This document shows positions 1 through 8,934 of a stretch of DNA of 64,000 nucleotides, one piece after another. A program made the position numbers and the translations under genes. The stretch covers positions 1-64,000 of the forward strand of contig NZ_LRAC01000132.1 in assembly GCF_001517085.1 (NCBI RefSeq). The letters are read 5' to 3'. The stretch is from Paenibacillus sp. DMB5. GTDB taxonomy: Bacteria > Bacillota > Bacilli > Paenibacillales > Paenibacillaceae. The stretch's first letter is position 1; every line of letters starts with the position of its first letter. Under the pieces are notes generated by a model that saw only the letters and a program-made list of their open reading frames with translations, made no database searches and had not been told where the DNA came from.

Positions 1-2199
1 GGCGAAGCCGCCGCCCTTGCCCGGCCGGCCGCCGTAGCTGCGGTGCTCGCCCGCCGCACGCGGCTTCATGTCGACCAGCTCGAAGTCGATCGTATGGTCG
101 TCCATATTCACCTTGGCGACTCGGATCTTCACCTCGTCGCCGATGCGGAACACCTTGGAGGTGCGCTCGCCGATCAGCGCCATATGGGCTTCGTCGAAGT
201 GGTAGTAATCATCCGTCAGGGCGCTGAGACGGATCAGGCCTTCGACTGTATTTTCAAGCTCGATGAACATCCCGAAGCTGGTCACACTGCTGACCATCGC
301 CTCGAACTCCTCACCGACCTTATCCTGCATATACTCAGCCTTCTTCAGCTGTTCGGTATCACGTTCAGCTTCAACGGCCACGCGCTCACGCTCGGAGGAC
401 TGCTGGGCAATATCCGGCATCCTGCTGGCCAGATACTCATGCCGTTTCTCGGTCAGCGCCCCGCCGTTTTCAAGCACCTCACGCATCACGCGGTGAATGA
501 CCAGGTCAGGATAACGGCGGATTGGTGAAGTGAAATGGGAATAGTATTCGGCAGCCAGTCCAAAGTGGCCTGTGCTTTCGGCATCATATTTCGCCTGTTT
601 CATCGAGCGCAGCATCATCGTGCTGATCACCGTCTGCTCCTTCGTCCCTTCGATCTGCTCCAGCAGATCCTGCAGGGCACGCGGGTGAATGGAATTCCCC
701 CGGCCTTTGACATGGTAACCGAAGTTAGCGGCAAAAGCCATAAAGTTCTGCAGCTTCTCCTGGTCCGGGTCCTCATGAATCCGGTACAGGAACGGCACTT
801 TCAGCCAATGGAAATGCTCGGCCACTGTCTCGTTAGCCGCCAGCATAAACTCCTCAATAATCTGCTCAGCCACGGAACGCTCACGTTTTACGATATCAAT
901 TGCCTTGCCGGTCTCATCGACGATGATCTTGCTTTCTTCAAAGTCAAAATCAACCGCCCCGCGCCGCATCCGGGCCGCCCGCAGCTTCATCGCCAGCTCT
1001 TTCATCAGACGGAAATCCTCAATCAGCGGGCTGTAGCGCTCCAGCAGCTCCGGATCTTCATCCTCCACAATTTTGCGGACGTCGGAATAGGTCATTCTTT
1101 CTTTGGTCCGGATAACGCTCGTAAAGACATCATGCTTCACGACCTTCATATGCTCGTTGAATTCCATCTCACAGGACATGGTGAGCCGGTCCACCTTGGG
1201 GTTAAGACTGCAGATCCCGTTCGAGAGCCGGTGCGGCAGCATCGGAATAACCCGGTCTACCAGGTAGACGCTGCATCCCCGGTCATAAGCTTCCTTATCC
1301 AGCTCCGAGCCTTCACGCACGTAATAACCGACGTCAGCAATATGAACGCCCAGCTTGTAGTTTCCATTCTCCAGGCGCTGCACGTTAACCGCATCATCAA
1401 GATCCTTGGCATCAGCGCCGTCGATGGTAACAATGTTCAGTCCGCGCAGATCGCGCCGGCCCTGCTGTACAATCTCCTCTTCCGTAATGGAATCCGGAGC
1501 CTGCTCCGCCTCCCGCATTACCTCAGCAGGAAAAGCCTCCGGCAGCTGATGCTTGCGGATAACGGACAGAATATCAACACCCGGGTCATCCTTATGCCCG
1601 AGAATCTCGATGATTTCGCCCTCTGCCGCTGCCCGGCCCTCCGGATAATTAACGATGCGCACGACAACCTTTTCGCCGTCAACCGCACCGCCAAACGACT
1701 GCTTCGGAATAAAAATGTCCCGGTTGATCCGCTTATCATCCGGCAGCACAAATCCGTAAGTCTCCAGGCTCTGAAACACTCCTACAGTCTGCAATACGCC
1801 GCGCTTGACGATCCGCACCACTTCACCTTCCATCCGCCCGCCGGACGGGCTTTTGGAGGTAATCCGGATCAGCACAATATCGCCGTTCATTGCACCTTTG
1901 AGATCATTGGCATGAATGTAGACATCAGGATGGTCGCGGTCATCAGGAATCAGGAAAGCGAAGCCTTTAGCATGCGCCTGCAGCCGCCCGCGCAAAAGAT
2001 CCATCCGTTCCGGCACACCATAACGGTTATTCCGGGTCAGTACGATCCGGCCGTCCTGCTCCAGCTCTGAGAGCAAATCCTCAAACGCCTTGAACGCAGC
2101 GCTGTCCTCTATTGCAAAATGGCTGACCAGCTCATCGTATGTCAGCGGCTTATAAGCGGTTTCCCGCATAAAATCAAGTAATATTTCCTGTGTTATCAA
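1..2199 (-). CDS. rnr: Ribonuclease R, 3' end cut by the window edge
   Basis: RNase R is a processive 3'-to-5' exoribonuclease that degrades structured RNA and takes part in rRNA and tmRNA quality control. The minus frame is open for 733 codons from a TTG start, with SD GAGGTGA 5 nt upstream, and runs off the window without a stop. An in-frame GTG at 2208 is less likely because it overlaps the SD. I see an N-terminal winged-helix and cold-shock region, then the RNB catalytic domain with the metal-binding cluster DxxDxDD (D263, D266, D268, D269). The family block LSNGICSLNPKVDRLTMSCE lies about 65 residues further on. The last visible residues are a Gly/Arg/Lys-rich tail after the S1 domain, as in long RNase R proteins. 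It follows secG, as in Bacillus, but without the usual esterase gene between them. Confidence 0.96.
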   Translation of the reverse strand, partial: MITQEILLDFMRETAYKPLTYDELVSHFAIEDSAAFKAFEDLLSELEQDGRIVLTRNNRYGVPERMDLLRGRLQAHAKGFAFLIPDDRDHPDVYIHANDLKGAMNGDIVLIRITSKSPSGGRMEGEVVRIVKRGVLQTVGVFQSLETYGFVLPDDKRINRDIFIPKQSFGGAVDGEKVVVRIVNYPEGRAAAEGEIIEILGHKDDPGVDILSVIRKHQLPEAFPAEVMREAEQAPDSITEEEIVQQGRRDLRGLNIVTIDGADAKDLDDAVNVQRLENGNYKLGVHIADVGYYVREGSELDKEAYDRGCSVYLVDRVIPMLPHRLSNGICSLNPKVDRLTMSCEMEFNEHMKVVKHDVFTSVIRTKERMTYSDVRKIVEDEDPELLERYSPLIEDFRLMKELAMKLRAARMRRGAVDFDFEESKIIVDETGKAIDIVKRERSVAEQIIEEFMLAANETVAEHFHWLKVPFLYRIHEDPDQEKLQNFMAFAANFGYHVKGRGNSIHPRALQDLLEQIEGTKEQTVISTMMLRSMKQAKYDAESTGHFGLAAEYYSHFTSPIRRYPDLVIHRVMREVLENGGALTEKRHEYLASRMPDIAQQSSERERVAVEAERDTEQLKKAEYMQDKVGEEFEAMVSSVTSFGMFIELENTVEGLIRLSALTDDYYHFDEAHMALIGERTSKVFRIGDEVKIRVAKVNMDDHTIDFELVDMKPRAAGEHRSYGGRPGKGGGFA

Positions 2200-2219
2200 A
2201 TAAGTCACCTCGGCCCTTT

Positions 2220-2238
2220 CGCAGCATCGTATGCTGCG
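2220..2238 (-). promoter_or_regulatory. Perfect hairpin in the rnr 5' leader
   Basis: An 8-bp perfect stem (CGCAGCAT, loop of 3, ATGCTGCG) lies about 20 nt upstream of the rnr start codon on the same strand, just before the Shine-Dalgarno. It has no U-run, so it is not a terminator. It could shield the ribosome site or stabilise the message. A function is inference only. Confidence 0.4.
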
Positions 2239-2384
2239 GCAAATATGTACGTCTTGTCCTCTTTGGTTTTTCGCGCTTCAAGTAAATTTTACCTCTATAT
2301 ACTTCATACCCTAGTATACACGAAATCAATCCCGCCCATCCCTGTTATGATTATCCCAAGGTTAACGCAGGCTCAAAAATCCAA

Positions 2385-2431
2385 AAATAAAAAGCCCCCG
2401 CCCCATTCCATTCAGAACAGAGCGAAGGCTT
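2385..2431 (-). terminator. Intrinsic terminator after secG
   Basis: On the minus strand AAGCC and CGC pair with GGCG and GGCTT across a long loop, and TTTTTATTTTT follows. It lies 12 nt past the secG stop and separates secG from rnr, so rnr probably has its own promoter or depends on read-through. Confidence 0.6.
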
Positions 2432-2443
2432 AGTGTATGCAGT

Positions 2444-2677
2444 TTAGTCAACAAAAATGGCAACAACGATTGACATGATAAAGAATCCGGCTGCCAATGC
2501 AACTGTTACACGCTGCAGTACGAGTTCCATACCGCGGGCTTTGGTTTTACCGAAGAGATGCTCAGCACCGCCGGAGATGGCACCGGAAAGACCTGCGCTT
2601 TTCCCTTTTTGCAGAAGAACGACCGCAATCAGACCGACGGAAAAAATCAGGAGCACAATTTTCAAAAAGATATCCAT
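2444..2677 (-). CDS. secG: Preprotein translocase subunit SecG
   Basis: SecG is the small accessory subunit of the SecYEG channel and assists SecA-driven export. The 77-residue protein has the family layout: a hydrophobic segment at about 4-22, a short cytoplasmic loop with the typical GxxGAISGGAEHLFGK block, and a second membrane segment at about 52-75. The length is normal. It starts at ATG with SD AGGAGGTG. It sits between eno and rnr, as in other Firmicutes, but has its own promoter and terminator and so is transcriptionally separate from the glycolytic operon. Confidence 0.95.
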   Translation of the reverse strand: MDIFLKIVLLIFSVGLIAVVLLQKGKSAGLSGAISGGAEHLFGKTKARGMELVLQRVTVALAAGFFIMSIVVAIFVD

Positions 2678-2752
2678 TCACTTCCACCTCCTACGTCCAA
2701 GCATCACTATCTATGGTAATTTAGATTTCACGAATTCATAAACAGCATTTTT

Positions 2753-2781
2753 ATTTTATCATAGCGTTAAAGCGAATACAA
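2753..2781 (-). promoter_or_regulatory. SigA-type promoter of secG
   Basis: TTGTAT, a 17-nt spacer and TAAAAT on the minus strand lie about 75 nt upstream of the secG start and just beyond the eno terminator. Spacing is ideal and both hexamers are good but not perfect. Confidence 0.6.
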
Positions 2782-2802
2782 CCTTCAACCAGCCAACAAC
2801 TC

Positions 2803-2832
2803 ATAAAAAAGCCTGCCGGAAACCGGCAGGCC
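2803..2832 (-). terminator. Terminator of the glycolytic operon
   Basis: A 9-bp GC-rich perfect stem (GCCTGCCGG, loop TTT, CCGGCAGGC) is followed by TTTTTTAT on the minus strand. It lies 23 nt past the eno stop and ends the cggR-to-eno transcript. Confidence 0.92.
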
Positions 2833-2855
2833 CTGTAAAGCTATATCAAAAGAAA

Positions 2856-4142
2856 TTATCTTTTGAGGTTGTAGAAGGATTTGAGGCCGTTGTATTGAGC
2901 CAATTCACCCAGTTCGTCTTCGATGCGAAGCAATTGGTTGTACTTGGCAACGCGGTCAGTACGGGAAGGAGCACCTGTTTTGATCTGGCCAGCATTGGTA
3001 GCAACAGCGATGTCAGCGATTGTGCTGTCTTCGGACTCACCGGAACGGTGGGAGATAACAGCAGTGTAACCAGCGCGTTTAGCCATTTCGATAGCATCGA
3101 AAGTTTCAGTCAGTGTACCAATCTGGTTAACCTTAACCAGGATGGAGTTACCGATACCTTTTTCGATACCTGTAGCAAGACGCTCAGTGTTAGTAACGAA
3201 CAGGTCGTCACCAACCAATTGAACTTTGTCGCCCAATTTTTCAGTGAGCAATTTCCAGCCTTCCCAGTCGTCTTCGGACATACCGTCTTCGATTGTGATG
3301 ATTGGGTACTTCTCAACCCAGGAAGCCAGCAGGTCAACATACTCAGCGGAAGTGTAGGATTTGCCTTCGCCAGCAAGTGTGTACTTGCCATCTTTGTAGA
3401 ACTCAGTGGAAGCAACGTCCATACCCAGGAATACGTCAACACCTGGTTTGTAACCGGCTTTTTCGATTGCTTCGATGATTGTAGTGATTGCTTCTTCGTT
3501 GGAACCAAGGTTAGGAGCGAAGCCGCCTTCGTCACCTACAGCTGTGTTCAGGCCTTTGGACTGCAGTACGGATTTCAGGTTGTGGAAGATTTCAGCACCT
3601 GTACGCAGAGCTTCTTTGAAGCTAGGAGCGCCTACTGGCAGAACCATGAACTCTTGAACGTCGATGTTGTTGTCAGCATGCTCACCACCGTTGATGATAT
3701 TCATCATTGGTACTGGCAGTGCTTTAGCGTTGAATCCGCCCAGGTATACGTACAAAGGAATATCCAGAGCTGCTGCAGCTGCGCGGGCTACTGCCATGGA
3801 TACAGCCAGGATTGCGTTAGCGCCCAGCTTACCTTTGTTAGGAGTTCCGTCCAGAGTGATCATCAGCTTGTCGATGCCCACTTGGTCAAGAGCGTCCATA
3901 CCGATTACTTCTGGAGCGATGATTTCGTTTACGTTCTCAACAGCCTTCAGAACGCCTTTGCCCATGTAACGGGATTTGTCGCCGTCACGAAGCTCTACAG
4001 CTTCATGAGCGCCAGTGGAAGCGCCGGAAGGAACGATAGCGCGGCCTTTAGCGCCGGATTCCAGGTAAACGTCAACCTCTACAGTAGGGTTACCGCGGGA
4101 GTCAAGGACTTCGCGTGCATATACATCAGAAATAATAGTCAT
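2856..4142 (-). CDS. eno: Enolase (phosphopyruvate hydratase)
   Basis: Enolase converts 2-phosphoglycerate to phosphoenolpyruvate in glycolysis and is also a degradosome partner in Firmicutes. The 428-residue protein begins MTIISDVYAREVLDSRGNPT. This start has SD AAAGGAGA 9 nt upstream and matches family length; an upstream in-frame extension lacks similarity. Visible signatures are DEGGFAPN, the catalytic-lysine block LVKVNQIGT and the C-terminal SHRSGESEDSTIADIAV with IKTGAPSRTDR. It is the last gene of the glycolytic operon, 61 nt after gpmI, and is followed by a strong terminator. Confidence 0.98.
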   Translation of the reverse strand: MTIISDVYAREVLDSRGNPTVEVDVYLESGAKGRAIVPSGASTGAHEAVELRDGDKSRYMGKGVLKAVENVNEIIAPEVIGMDALDQVGIDKLMITLDGTPNKGKLGANAILAVSMAVARAAAAALDIPLYVYLGGFNAKALPVPMMNIINGGEHADNNIDVQEFMVLPVGAPSFKEALRTGAEIFHNLKSVLQSKGLNTAVGDEGGFAPNLGSNEEAITTIIEAIEKAGYKPGVDVFLGMDVASTEFYKDGKYTLAGEGKSYTSAEYVDLLASWVEKYPIITIEDGMSEDDWEGWKLLTEKLGDKVQLVGDDLFVTNTERLATGIEKGIGNSILVKVNQIGTLTETFDAIEMAKRAGYTAVISHRSGESEDSTIADIAVATNAGQIKTGAPSRTDRVAKYNQLLRIEDELGELAQYNGLKSFYNLKR

Positions 4143-4203
4143 GTAAGTTAATCTCCTTTTAACTATGGTTTTGGTTATTGCAAAGCATTCGTTGGGCTCC
4201 TGC

Positions 4204-5748
4204 TTATTTGCGGCTGGCAATCATGGATTGTCCGGTCATTTCCGCAGGCTGCGGAAGTCCCATCAGATCCAGAATTGTCGGTGCTACATCGGCAAGGATA
4301 CCGGATTCGCGCAGAACAACATTCTCAGTGGTTACAATGAACGGAACCGGATTGGTGGTGTGAGCGGTGAACGGACGTCCCTGCTCGTCAAATACCATAT
4401 CGGCATTACCGTGGTCGGCAATGATGATCGCAACGCCGCCCTTGGCAACAACTGCATCTACGACTTTACCCACACATTCATCCGTTACTTCAACCGCCTT
4501 GATCGTAGGCTCCAGCATGCCGGAGTGTCCTACCATATCAGGGTTCGCAAAGTTCAGGATAATGGCATCCTGTCTGTCCGCTTCGATTTCCGCTACGCAG
4601 GCCGCCGCCACTTCGTATGCGCTCATCTCAGGCTTCAGATCATAGGTTGCCACTTTTGGCGAGTTAATCAGGATGCGGGTTTCGCCTGGAAGCTCTTCGT
4701 CGCGTCCGCCGCTGAAGAAGAAGGTTACGTGCGGGTACTTTTCAGTTTCCGCAATACGCAGCTGCTTCTTGTTGTTCTGTACAAGCACTTCACCCAGGGT
4801 ATTGTCCAGGTTCTTCGGCGAGTAGGCTACATAGCCCTGTACCGTTTCACTGAACGTAGTCAGGCACACGAAGTGCAGATCCTGCGGGAACAAAGGACCA
4901 CGGTCGAACCCGCGGAAATCGGAGTTCGTGAATACCTGCGACAGCTGAATCGCACGGTCAGGACGGAAGTTCAGGAATACGACGGAATCGCCGCTTTCCA
5001 CTACTCCTACCGGCTGGTCGTTGCTGTCAACGATTACGCTAGGCTCTACGAATTCATCATACACGGAATTCTGGTAGGATGCAGTGATGGCCTGCAGCGC
5101 ATCGGTATATTTAGGGCCTTCGCCATATACCATTGCCCGGTAAGCCTTCTCTACACGCTCCCAGCGCTTGTCACGGTCCATCGCGTAGTAACGTCCGGAT
5201 ACCGTAGCAATTGTACCTACACCAACTTCTTCGATCTTCGCGATCAGATCCTGAACGAACTTTTGTCCGCTGTCAGGCGCAACGTCGCGTCCGTCCATGA
5301 AAGCATGGATATACACTTCGTGCATATCTTCCTTCTTGGCCAGATCGAGCATGGCGAACAGATGATTGATGTGACTGTGCACGCCGCCGTCGGATACGAG
5401 CGCATACAGGTGAAGCTTTTTGCCGGTGGACTTGGCGCTTCTTACAGCTGCAACCAGCGTTTCGTTCTCAAAGAACTCACCGTCACGGATCGACTTGTCA
5501 ATACGGGTCAGATCCTGGTATACGATCCGGCCTGCGCCGATGTTAAGGTGTCCTACTTCCGAGTTGCCCATTTGTCCTTCAGGCAGACCTACAGCTTCGC
5601 CGCAGGCGGTAAGCGTAGTGTTCGGATATTGCTTCAGGTAACGGTCATAATTGGGTTTATTGGCTTGGGCAACCGCGTTGCCTTCATCCGTATTCCGCAA
5701 TCCGAATCCGTCCATGATGATTAATGCTACAGGTCTTGGAGCTGACAT
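4204..5748 (-). CDS. gpmI: 2,3-bisphosphoglycerate-independent phosphoglycerate mutase
   Basis: This Mn-dependent enzyme interconverts 3- and 2-phosphoglycerate. It is the alkaline-phosphatase-superfamily type used by spore formers, whose pH sensitivity helps keep 3-PGA in spores. The 514-residue protein has the N-terminal metal site LIIMDGFG (D13), the phosphoserine nucleophile in GQMGNSEVGH (S63) and the C-terminal metal ligands in IADHGNAD. Length is typical. Its ATG is 2 nt after the tpiA stop, in the SD-bearing context AAGTAAGG, which suggests translational coupling. Confidence 0.98.
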   Translation of the reverse strand: MSAPRPVALIIMDGFGLRNTDEGNAVAQANKPNYDRYLKQYPNTTLTACGEAVGLPEGQMGNSEVGHLNIGAGRIVYQDLTRIDKSIRDGEFFENETLVAAVRSAKSTGKKLHLYALVSDGGVHSHINHLFAMLDLAKKEDMHEVYIHAFMDGRDVAPDSGQKFVQDLIAKIEEVGVGTIATVSGRYYAMDRDKRWERVEKAYRAMVYGEGPKYTDALQAITASYQNSVYDEFVEPSVIVDSNDQPVGVVESGDSVVFLNFRPDRAIQLSQVFTNSDFRGFDRGPLFPQDLHFVCLTTFSETVQGYVAYSPKNLDNTLGEVLVQNNKKQLRIAETEKYPHVTFFFSGGRDEELPGETRILINSPKVATYDLKPEMSAYEVAAACVAEIEADRQDAIILNFANPDMVGHSGMLEPTIKAVEVTDECVGKVVDAVVAKGGVAIIIADHGNADMVFDEQGRPFTAHTTNPVPFIVTTENVVLRESGILADVAPTILDLMGLPQPAEMTGQSMIASRK

Positions 5749-5750
5749 CC

Positions 5751-6506
5751 TTACTTCGCCCCCTCAACGAGTGAAACGAAGGAAGCAGGCTGCAGGCTGG
5801 CACCGCCGACGAGAGCGCCGTCGATGTCGCTTTGACTCATATACTCCGTTACATTCTCAGGCTTCACGCTGCCGCCGTATTGGATACGGACAGCTTCAGC
5901 TGTTGCTTCATCGTACAGGTCTTTTACAAGAGTACGGATGTAAGCAATAACTTCGTTAGCGTCTTGGGAAGTGGAGGATTTACCAGTACCGATCGCCCAG
6001 ATTGGCTCATAAGCGATAACAACCTGAGCTGCCTGTTCAGCGCTCAGACCGGCAAAAGCACCTTCAGTTTGAACCTTGCAAACTTCCTTGGTCTGGTCAG
6101 CTTCGCGCTCTTCAAGCTTTTCGCCGACACATACGATTGGAGTAATGCCGTGACGGAATGCCGCGTGCATTTTTTTGTTTACAATTTCATCCGTTTCGCC
6201 GAAATAAGCGCGGCGCTCGGAGTGGCCGATGATAACGTAGTCTACACCCAGATCTTTCAGCATAACGCCGCTGATTTCACCTGTGTAAGCACCGTTGTCT
6301 TCGAAGTGCAGGTTCTGTGCACCGATTTTGATGGATGTACCTTTAACCGCTGCTACCAGTGCAGGCAGGTTGGTGAAAGGAGCGCAAATTACAGTTTCCA
6401 CGCCTTCTACTTCTGCCTGGCCTTTAACTTCAGCGATAAAGCCTTCTGCTTCCGGAACGGTTTTGAACATTTTCCAGTTGCCGGCGATAATAGGTGTTCT
6501 GCTCAT
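5751..6506 (-). CDS. tpiA: Triosephosphate isomerase
   Basis: It interconverts dihydroxyacetone phosphate and glyceraldehyde 3-phosphate. The 251-residue TIM barrel has the active-site Lys in GNWKM (K12), the electrophilic His in IIGHSERR (H95), the catalytic Glu in AYEPIWAIGTGK (E167) with loop 6 right after it, and the phosphate loop VGGASL near the C-terminus. It is the fourth gene of the operon, 28 nt after pgk and 2 nt before gpmI. Confidence 0.98.
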   Translation of the reverse strand: MSRTPIIAGNWKMFKTVPEAEGFIAEVKGQAEVEGVETVICAPFTNLPALVAAVKGTSIKIGAQNLHFEDNGAYTGEISGVMLKDLGVDYVIIGHSERRAYFGETDEIVNKKMHAAFRHGITPIVCVGEKLEEREADQTKEVCKVQTEGAFAGLSAEQAAQVVIAYEPIWAIGTGKSSTSQDANEVIAYIRTLVKDLYDEATAEAVRIQYGGSVKPENVTEYMSQSDIDGALVGGASLQPASFVSLVEGAK

Positions 6507-6534
6507 AATCTTGTATTGCCTCCTTCTTTGCCTC

Positions 6535-7716
6535 TTACTTGTCGTTCAGTGCTTCTACGCCAGGAAGTGCCTTACCTTCCATGAACTCCAGGGATGCGCC
6601 GCCGCCAGTAGAGATGTGATCCATTTGGTCAGCCAGCTGGAATTTTTCTGCTGCAGCTGCGGAATCGCCGCCGCCGATGACAGTGTAACCTTCAGTTGTT
6701 GCGCAAGCCTGCGCTACAGCCTTGGTTCCTTCAGCAAAGATATCGATTTCGAATACGCCCATAGGTCCGTTCCAAACAACCAGCTTGGAATCTTTGATGA
6801 TATTGGCGTAGATTTCACGGGTTTTAGGACCGATGTCCAGACCTTCCCAGTCAGCAGGAATTTCAGTAACATCTACAATTTTGGTGTTGGCATCTGCACC
6901 GAACTTGTCAGCGACAACAACGTCAACCGGAAGTACGAAGTTTTTGCCCAGTTTTTTAGCCTTCTCGATGAATCCCAGCGCAGCGTCGATTTTATCGTTG
7001 TCTACCAGCGATTTGCCGATTTCATAGCCTTGAGCTTTGGTGAATGTATAAGAAAGGCCGCCGCCGATCAGAACATTGTCAGCCAGGTTCAAGAGGTTGT
7101 CGATAACGTCGATTTTGTCCTTAACCTTGGAACCGCCGATGATGGCAGTGAAAGGACGCTCAGGGTTCGAAAGAGCTTTGCCCAGTACGGACAATTCCTT
7201 CTCCATCAGAAGACCGGATACAGCCGGCAGGAAGTGAGCGATACCTTCAGTAGAAGCATGAGCACGGTGAGCCGCGCCGAACGCGTCATTTACGAACAGG
7301 TCAGCCAGTTCAGCGAACTGCTTAGCCAGTTCAGGATCGTTCTTTTCTTCGCCCGGATAGAAACGGACATTCTCAAGCACAAGCACGTCGCCGTCATTCA
7401 GCTCAGCGATTTGCGCTTTAACAGCCTCGCCGACAGCTTCATCAGCTTTGGCTACCGGTTTGCCGAGCAGCTCGGACAGGCGCTCTGCAGCAACGGTAAG
7501 ACGCATGGAATCAACGAATTGGCCCTTAGGACGGCCCATGTGGCTGGCCAGAATGACCTTAGCACCGTTTTCGATCAGGTACTTAATCGTTGGAAGGGTT
7601 TCGCGGATACGGGTATCATCAGTGATCTTGCCGTCTTCCACCGGAACGTTAAAATCGACGCGCACGAATACGCGTTTGCCTGCTACTTCTACATCACGGA
7701 CGCTTTTTTTGTTCAT
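6535..7716 (-). CDS. pgk: Phosphoglycerate kinase
   Basis: It makes ATP and 3-phosphoglycerate from 1,3-bisphosphoglycerate and ADP. The 393-residue protein shows the N-domain block VFVRVDFNVP, the substrate-binding ASHMGRPKG, NDAFGAAHRAHAS, the hinge-side GGSKVKDKI, and the C-domain nucleotide loop with VWNGPMGVFE and the final GGDSAAA / ISTGGGASLEF. Length and order are canonical. It is separated from gapA by a 91-nt spacer holding a long perfect hairpin. Confidence 0.98.
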   Translation of the reverse strand: MNKKSVRDVEVAGKRVFVRVDFNVPVEDGKITDDTRIRETLPTIKYLIENGAKVILASHMGRPKGQFVDSMRLTVAAERLSELLGKPVAKADEAVGEAVKAQIAELNDGDVLVLENVRFYPGEEKNDPELAKQFAELADLFVNDAFGAAHRAHASTEGIAHFLPAVSGLLMEKELSVLGKALSNPERPFTAIIGGSKVKDKIDVIDNLLNLADNVLIGGGLSYTFTKAQGYEIGKSLVDNDKIDAALGFIEKAKKLGKNFVLPVDVVVADKFGADANTKIVDVTEIPADWEGLDIGPKTREIYANIIKDSKLVVWNGPMGVFEIDIFAEGTKAVAQACATTEGYTVIGGGDSAAAAEKFQLADQMDHISTGGGASLEFMEGKALPGVEALNDK

Positions 7717-7747
7717 GATTAGTCTTCCTCCACACCCAAATTTAGAA

Positions 7748-7780
7748 AGAGCGGAAACAAGGAACTTCTGTTTCCGCTCT
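7748..7780 (-). promoter_or_regulatory. Perfect 12-bp hairpin between gapA and pgk
   Basis: AGAGCGGAAACA pairs perfectly with TGTTTCCGCTCT around a 9-nt loop. On the minus strand only a weak TTTCTAAATTT follows, so it looks like a partial terminator or a 3'-stabilising structure that gives more gapA than pgk message. The role is inferred; the stem is plain in the sequence. Confidence 0.7.
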
Positions 7781-7807
7781 ATAGATGCTGCTTATGTTAA
7801 GCCGGTC

Positions 7808-8818
7808 TTACTTAGCCAGTTTTGCGAAGTGTTCCAAAGTGCGAACCAGCTGTGCAGTGTAGGACATTTCGTTGTCGTACCAAGCAACAGTTTTAACCAG
7901 TTGTTTGTCGCCAACAGTCAGGACTTTGGTTTGTGTTGCATCGTACAGGGAACCGAAAGTCATGCCCTTGATGTCGGAAGATACGATTTCATCTTCAGTG
8001 TAGCCGTAAGTTTCCGGATCGGAAGCTTCCTTCATTGCTGCGTTGATTTCTTCAACAGTTACGTTCTTCTCAAGAACAGTAACCAGCTCAGTCAGGGAAC
8101 CTGTAGCAACAGGCACGCGTTGTGCTGCTCCGTCAAGTTTGCCTTTCAGTTCTGGAATTACCAGACCGATTGCTTTTGCAGCACCGGTAGTGTTAGGGAT
8201 GATGTTCTCAGCAGCTGCACGAGCGCGTCTGAAGTCACCTTTAGCGTGTGGAGCATCAAGAGTGTTCTGGTCGCCAGTGTAAGCGTGGATTGTAGTCATC
8301 AGGCCTTCAACCACACCGAACTTGTCGTTCAGGACTTTTGCCATTGGAGCCAGGCAGTTGGTTGTGCAAGATGCGCCGGAGATAACTGTTTCGGAACCAT
8401 CAAGGATGTCATGGTTAACGTTGTAAACAACAGTTTTCATGTCGCCTGTAGCTGGAGCAGAGATAACTACTTTTTTAGCTCCGCCTTTAAGGTGCTTTTC
8501 AGCAGCTTCTTTAGTTGTGAAGAAGCCTGTGCACTCCAGAACGATGTCTACGCCGAGGTCGCCCCAAGGCAGTTCTTCTGGGTTACGGTTCGCAAGAACC
8601 TTAACTTCTTTACCGTTTACTTTGAAGAATCCGTCATGAACTTCAACGTCTCCCTGGAATTTACCTTGAGTTGTATCATATTTAAGCAAATGAGCAAGCA
8701 TCTTAGCGTCAGTCAAGTCGTTGATTGCTACCACTTCGATACCTTCTACATTTTGAATACGGCGGAATGCAAGGCGTCCAATACGTCCAAAACCGTTAAT
8801 ACCAACTTTTACACTCAT
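7808..8818 (-). CDS. gapA: Glyceraldehyde-3-phosphate dehydrogenase, glycolytic NAD type
   Basis: It oxidises glyceraldehyde 3-phosphate to 1,3-bisphosphoglycerate with NAD. The 336-residue protein has the Rossmann motif GINGFGRIGR, an Asp after the second strand (AINDLTD, D34) typical of NAD rather than NADP specificity, and the nucleophile in SGASCTTNC (C151). The C-terminal block WYDNEMSY is present. Its place directly behind cggR identifies it as the glycolytic GapA and not the gluconeogenic GapB. SD AGGAGG is close to the ATG. Confidence 0.98.
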   Translation of the reverse strand: MSVKVGINGFGRIGRLAFRRIQNVEGIEVVAINDLTDAKMLAHLLKYDTTQGKFQGDVEVHDGFFKVNGKEVKVLANRNPEELPWGDLGVDIVLECTGFFTTKEAAEKHLKGGAKKVVISAPATGDMKTVVYNVNHDILDGSETVISGASCTTNCLAPMAKVLNDKFGVVEGLMTTIHAYTGDQNTLDAPHAKGDFRRARAAAENIIPNTTGAAKAIGLVIPELKGKLDGAAQRVPVATGSLTELVTVLEKNVTVEEINAAMKEASDPETYGYTEDEIVSSDIKGMTFGSLYDATQTKVLTVGDKQLVKTVAWYDNEMSYTAQLVRTLEHFAKLAK

Positions 8819-8855
8819 TGAATAGTTCCTCCTAGATTTCGTTTTATTTATTCAA

Positions 8856-8875
8856 GACAAGCCGTGAAGCTCGTC
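8856..8875 (-). promoter_or_regulatory. Hairpin in the cggR-gapA spacer
   Basis: On the minus strand GACGAGC pairs with GCTTGTC around a 6-nt loop, about 38 nt upstream of gapA and with no U-run. In Bacillus subtilis the cggR-gapA message is cut near the end of cggR and the gapA part is protected by a 5' hairpin. This stem is in the right place for the same role, but that is inference. Confidence 0.45.
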
Positions 8876-8934
8876 AAGACAACAATGTTAAGTATAATGC
8901 AAAATAACTGCGAAAGCTCCCCATATCCTGGAAT

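Noticed and set aside
535..2070. 511-codon plus-strand open frame opposite rnr
   Set aside because: The minus frame is a clear RNase R with catalytic Asp cluster; the plus frame is its codon-mirror shadow.
2245..2433. 62-codon plus frame in the secG-rnr spacer
   Set aside because: It covers the secG terminator on the opposite strand and lacks an SD.
2895..4151. 418-codon open frame on the plus strand opposite eno
   Set aside because: It is the antisense shadow of a strongly codon-biased gene; the translation is low-complexity Ser/Phe/Val-rich, has no family resemblance and no SD.
4165..5724. 519-codon plus-strand open frame opposite gpmI
   Set aside because: Antisense shadow; gpmI on the minus strand has all active-site motifs.
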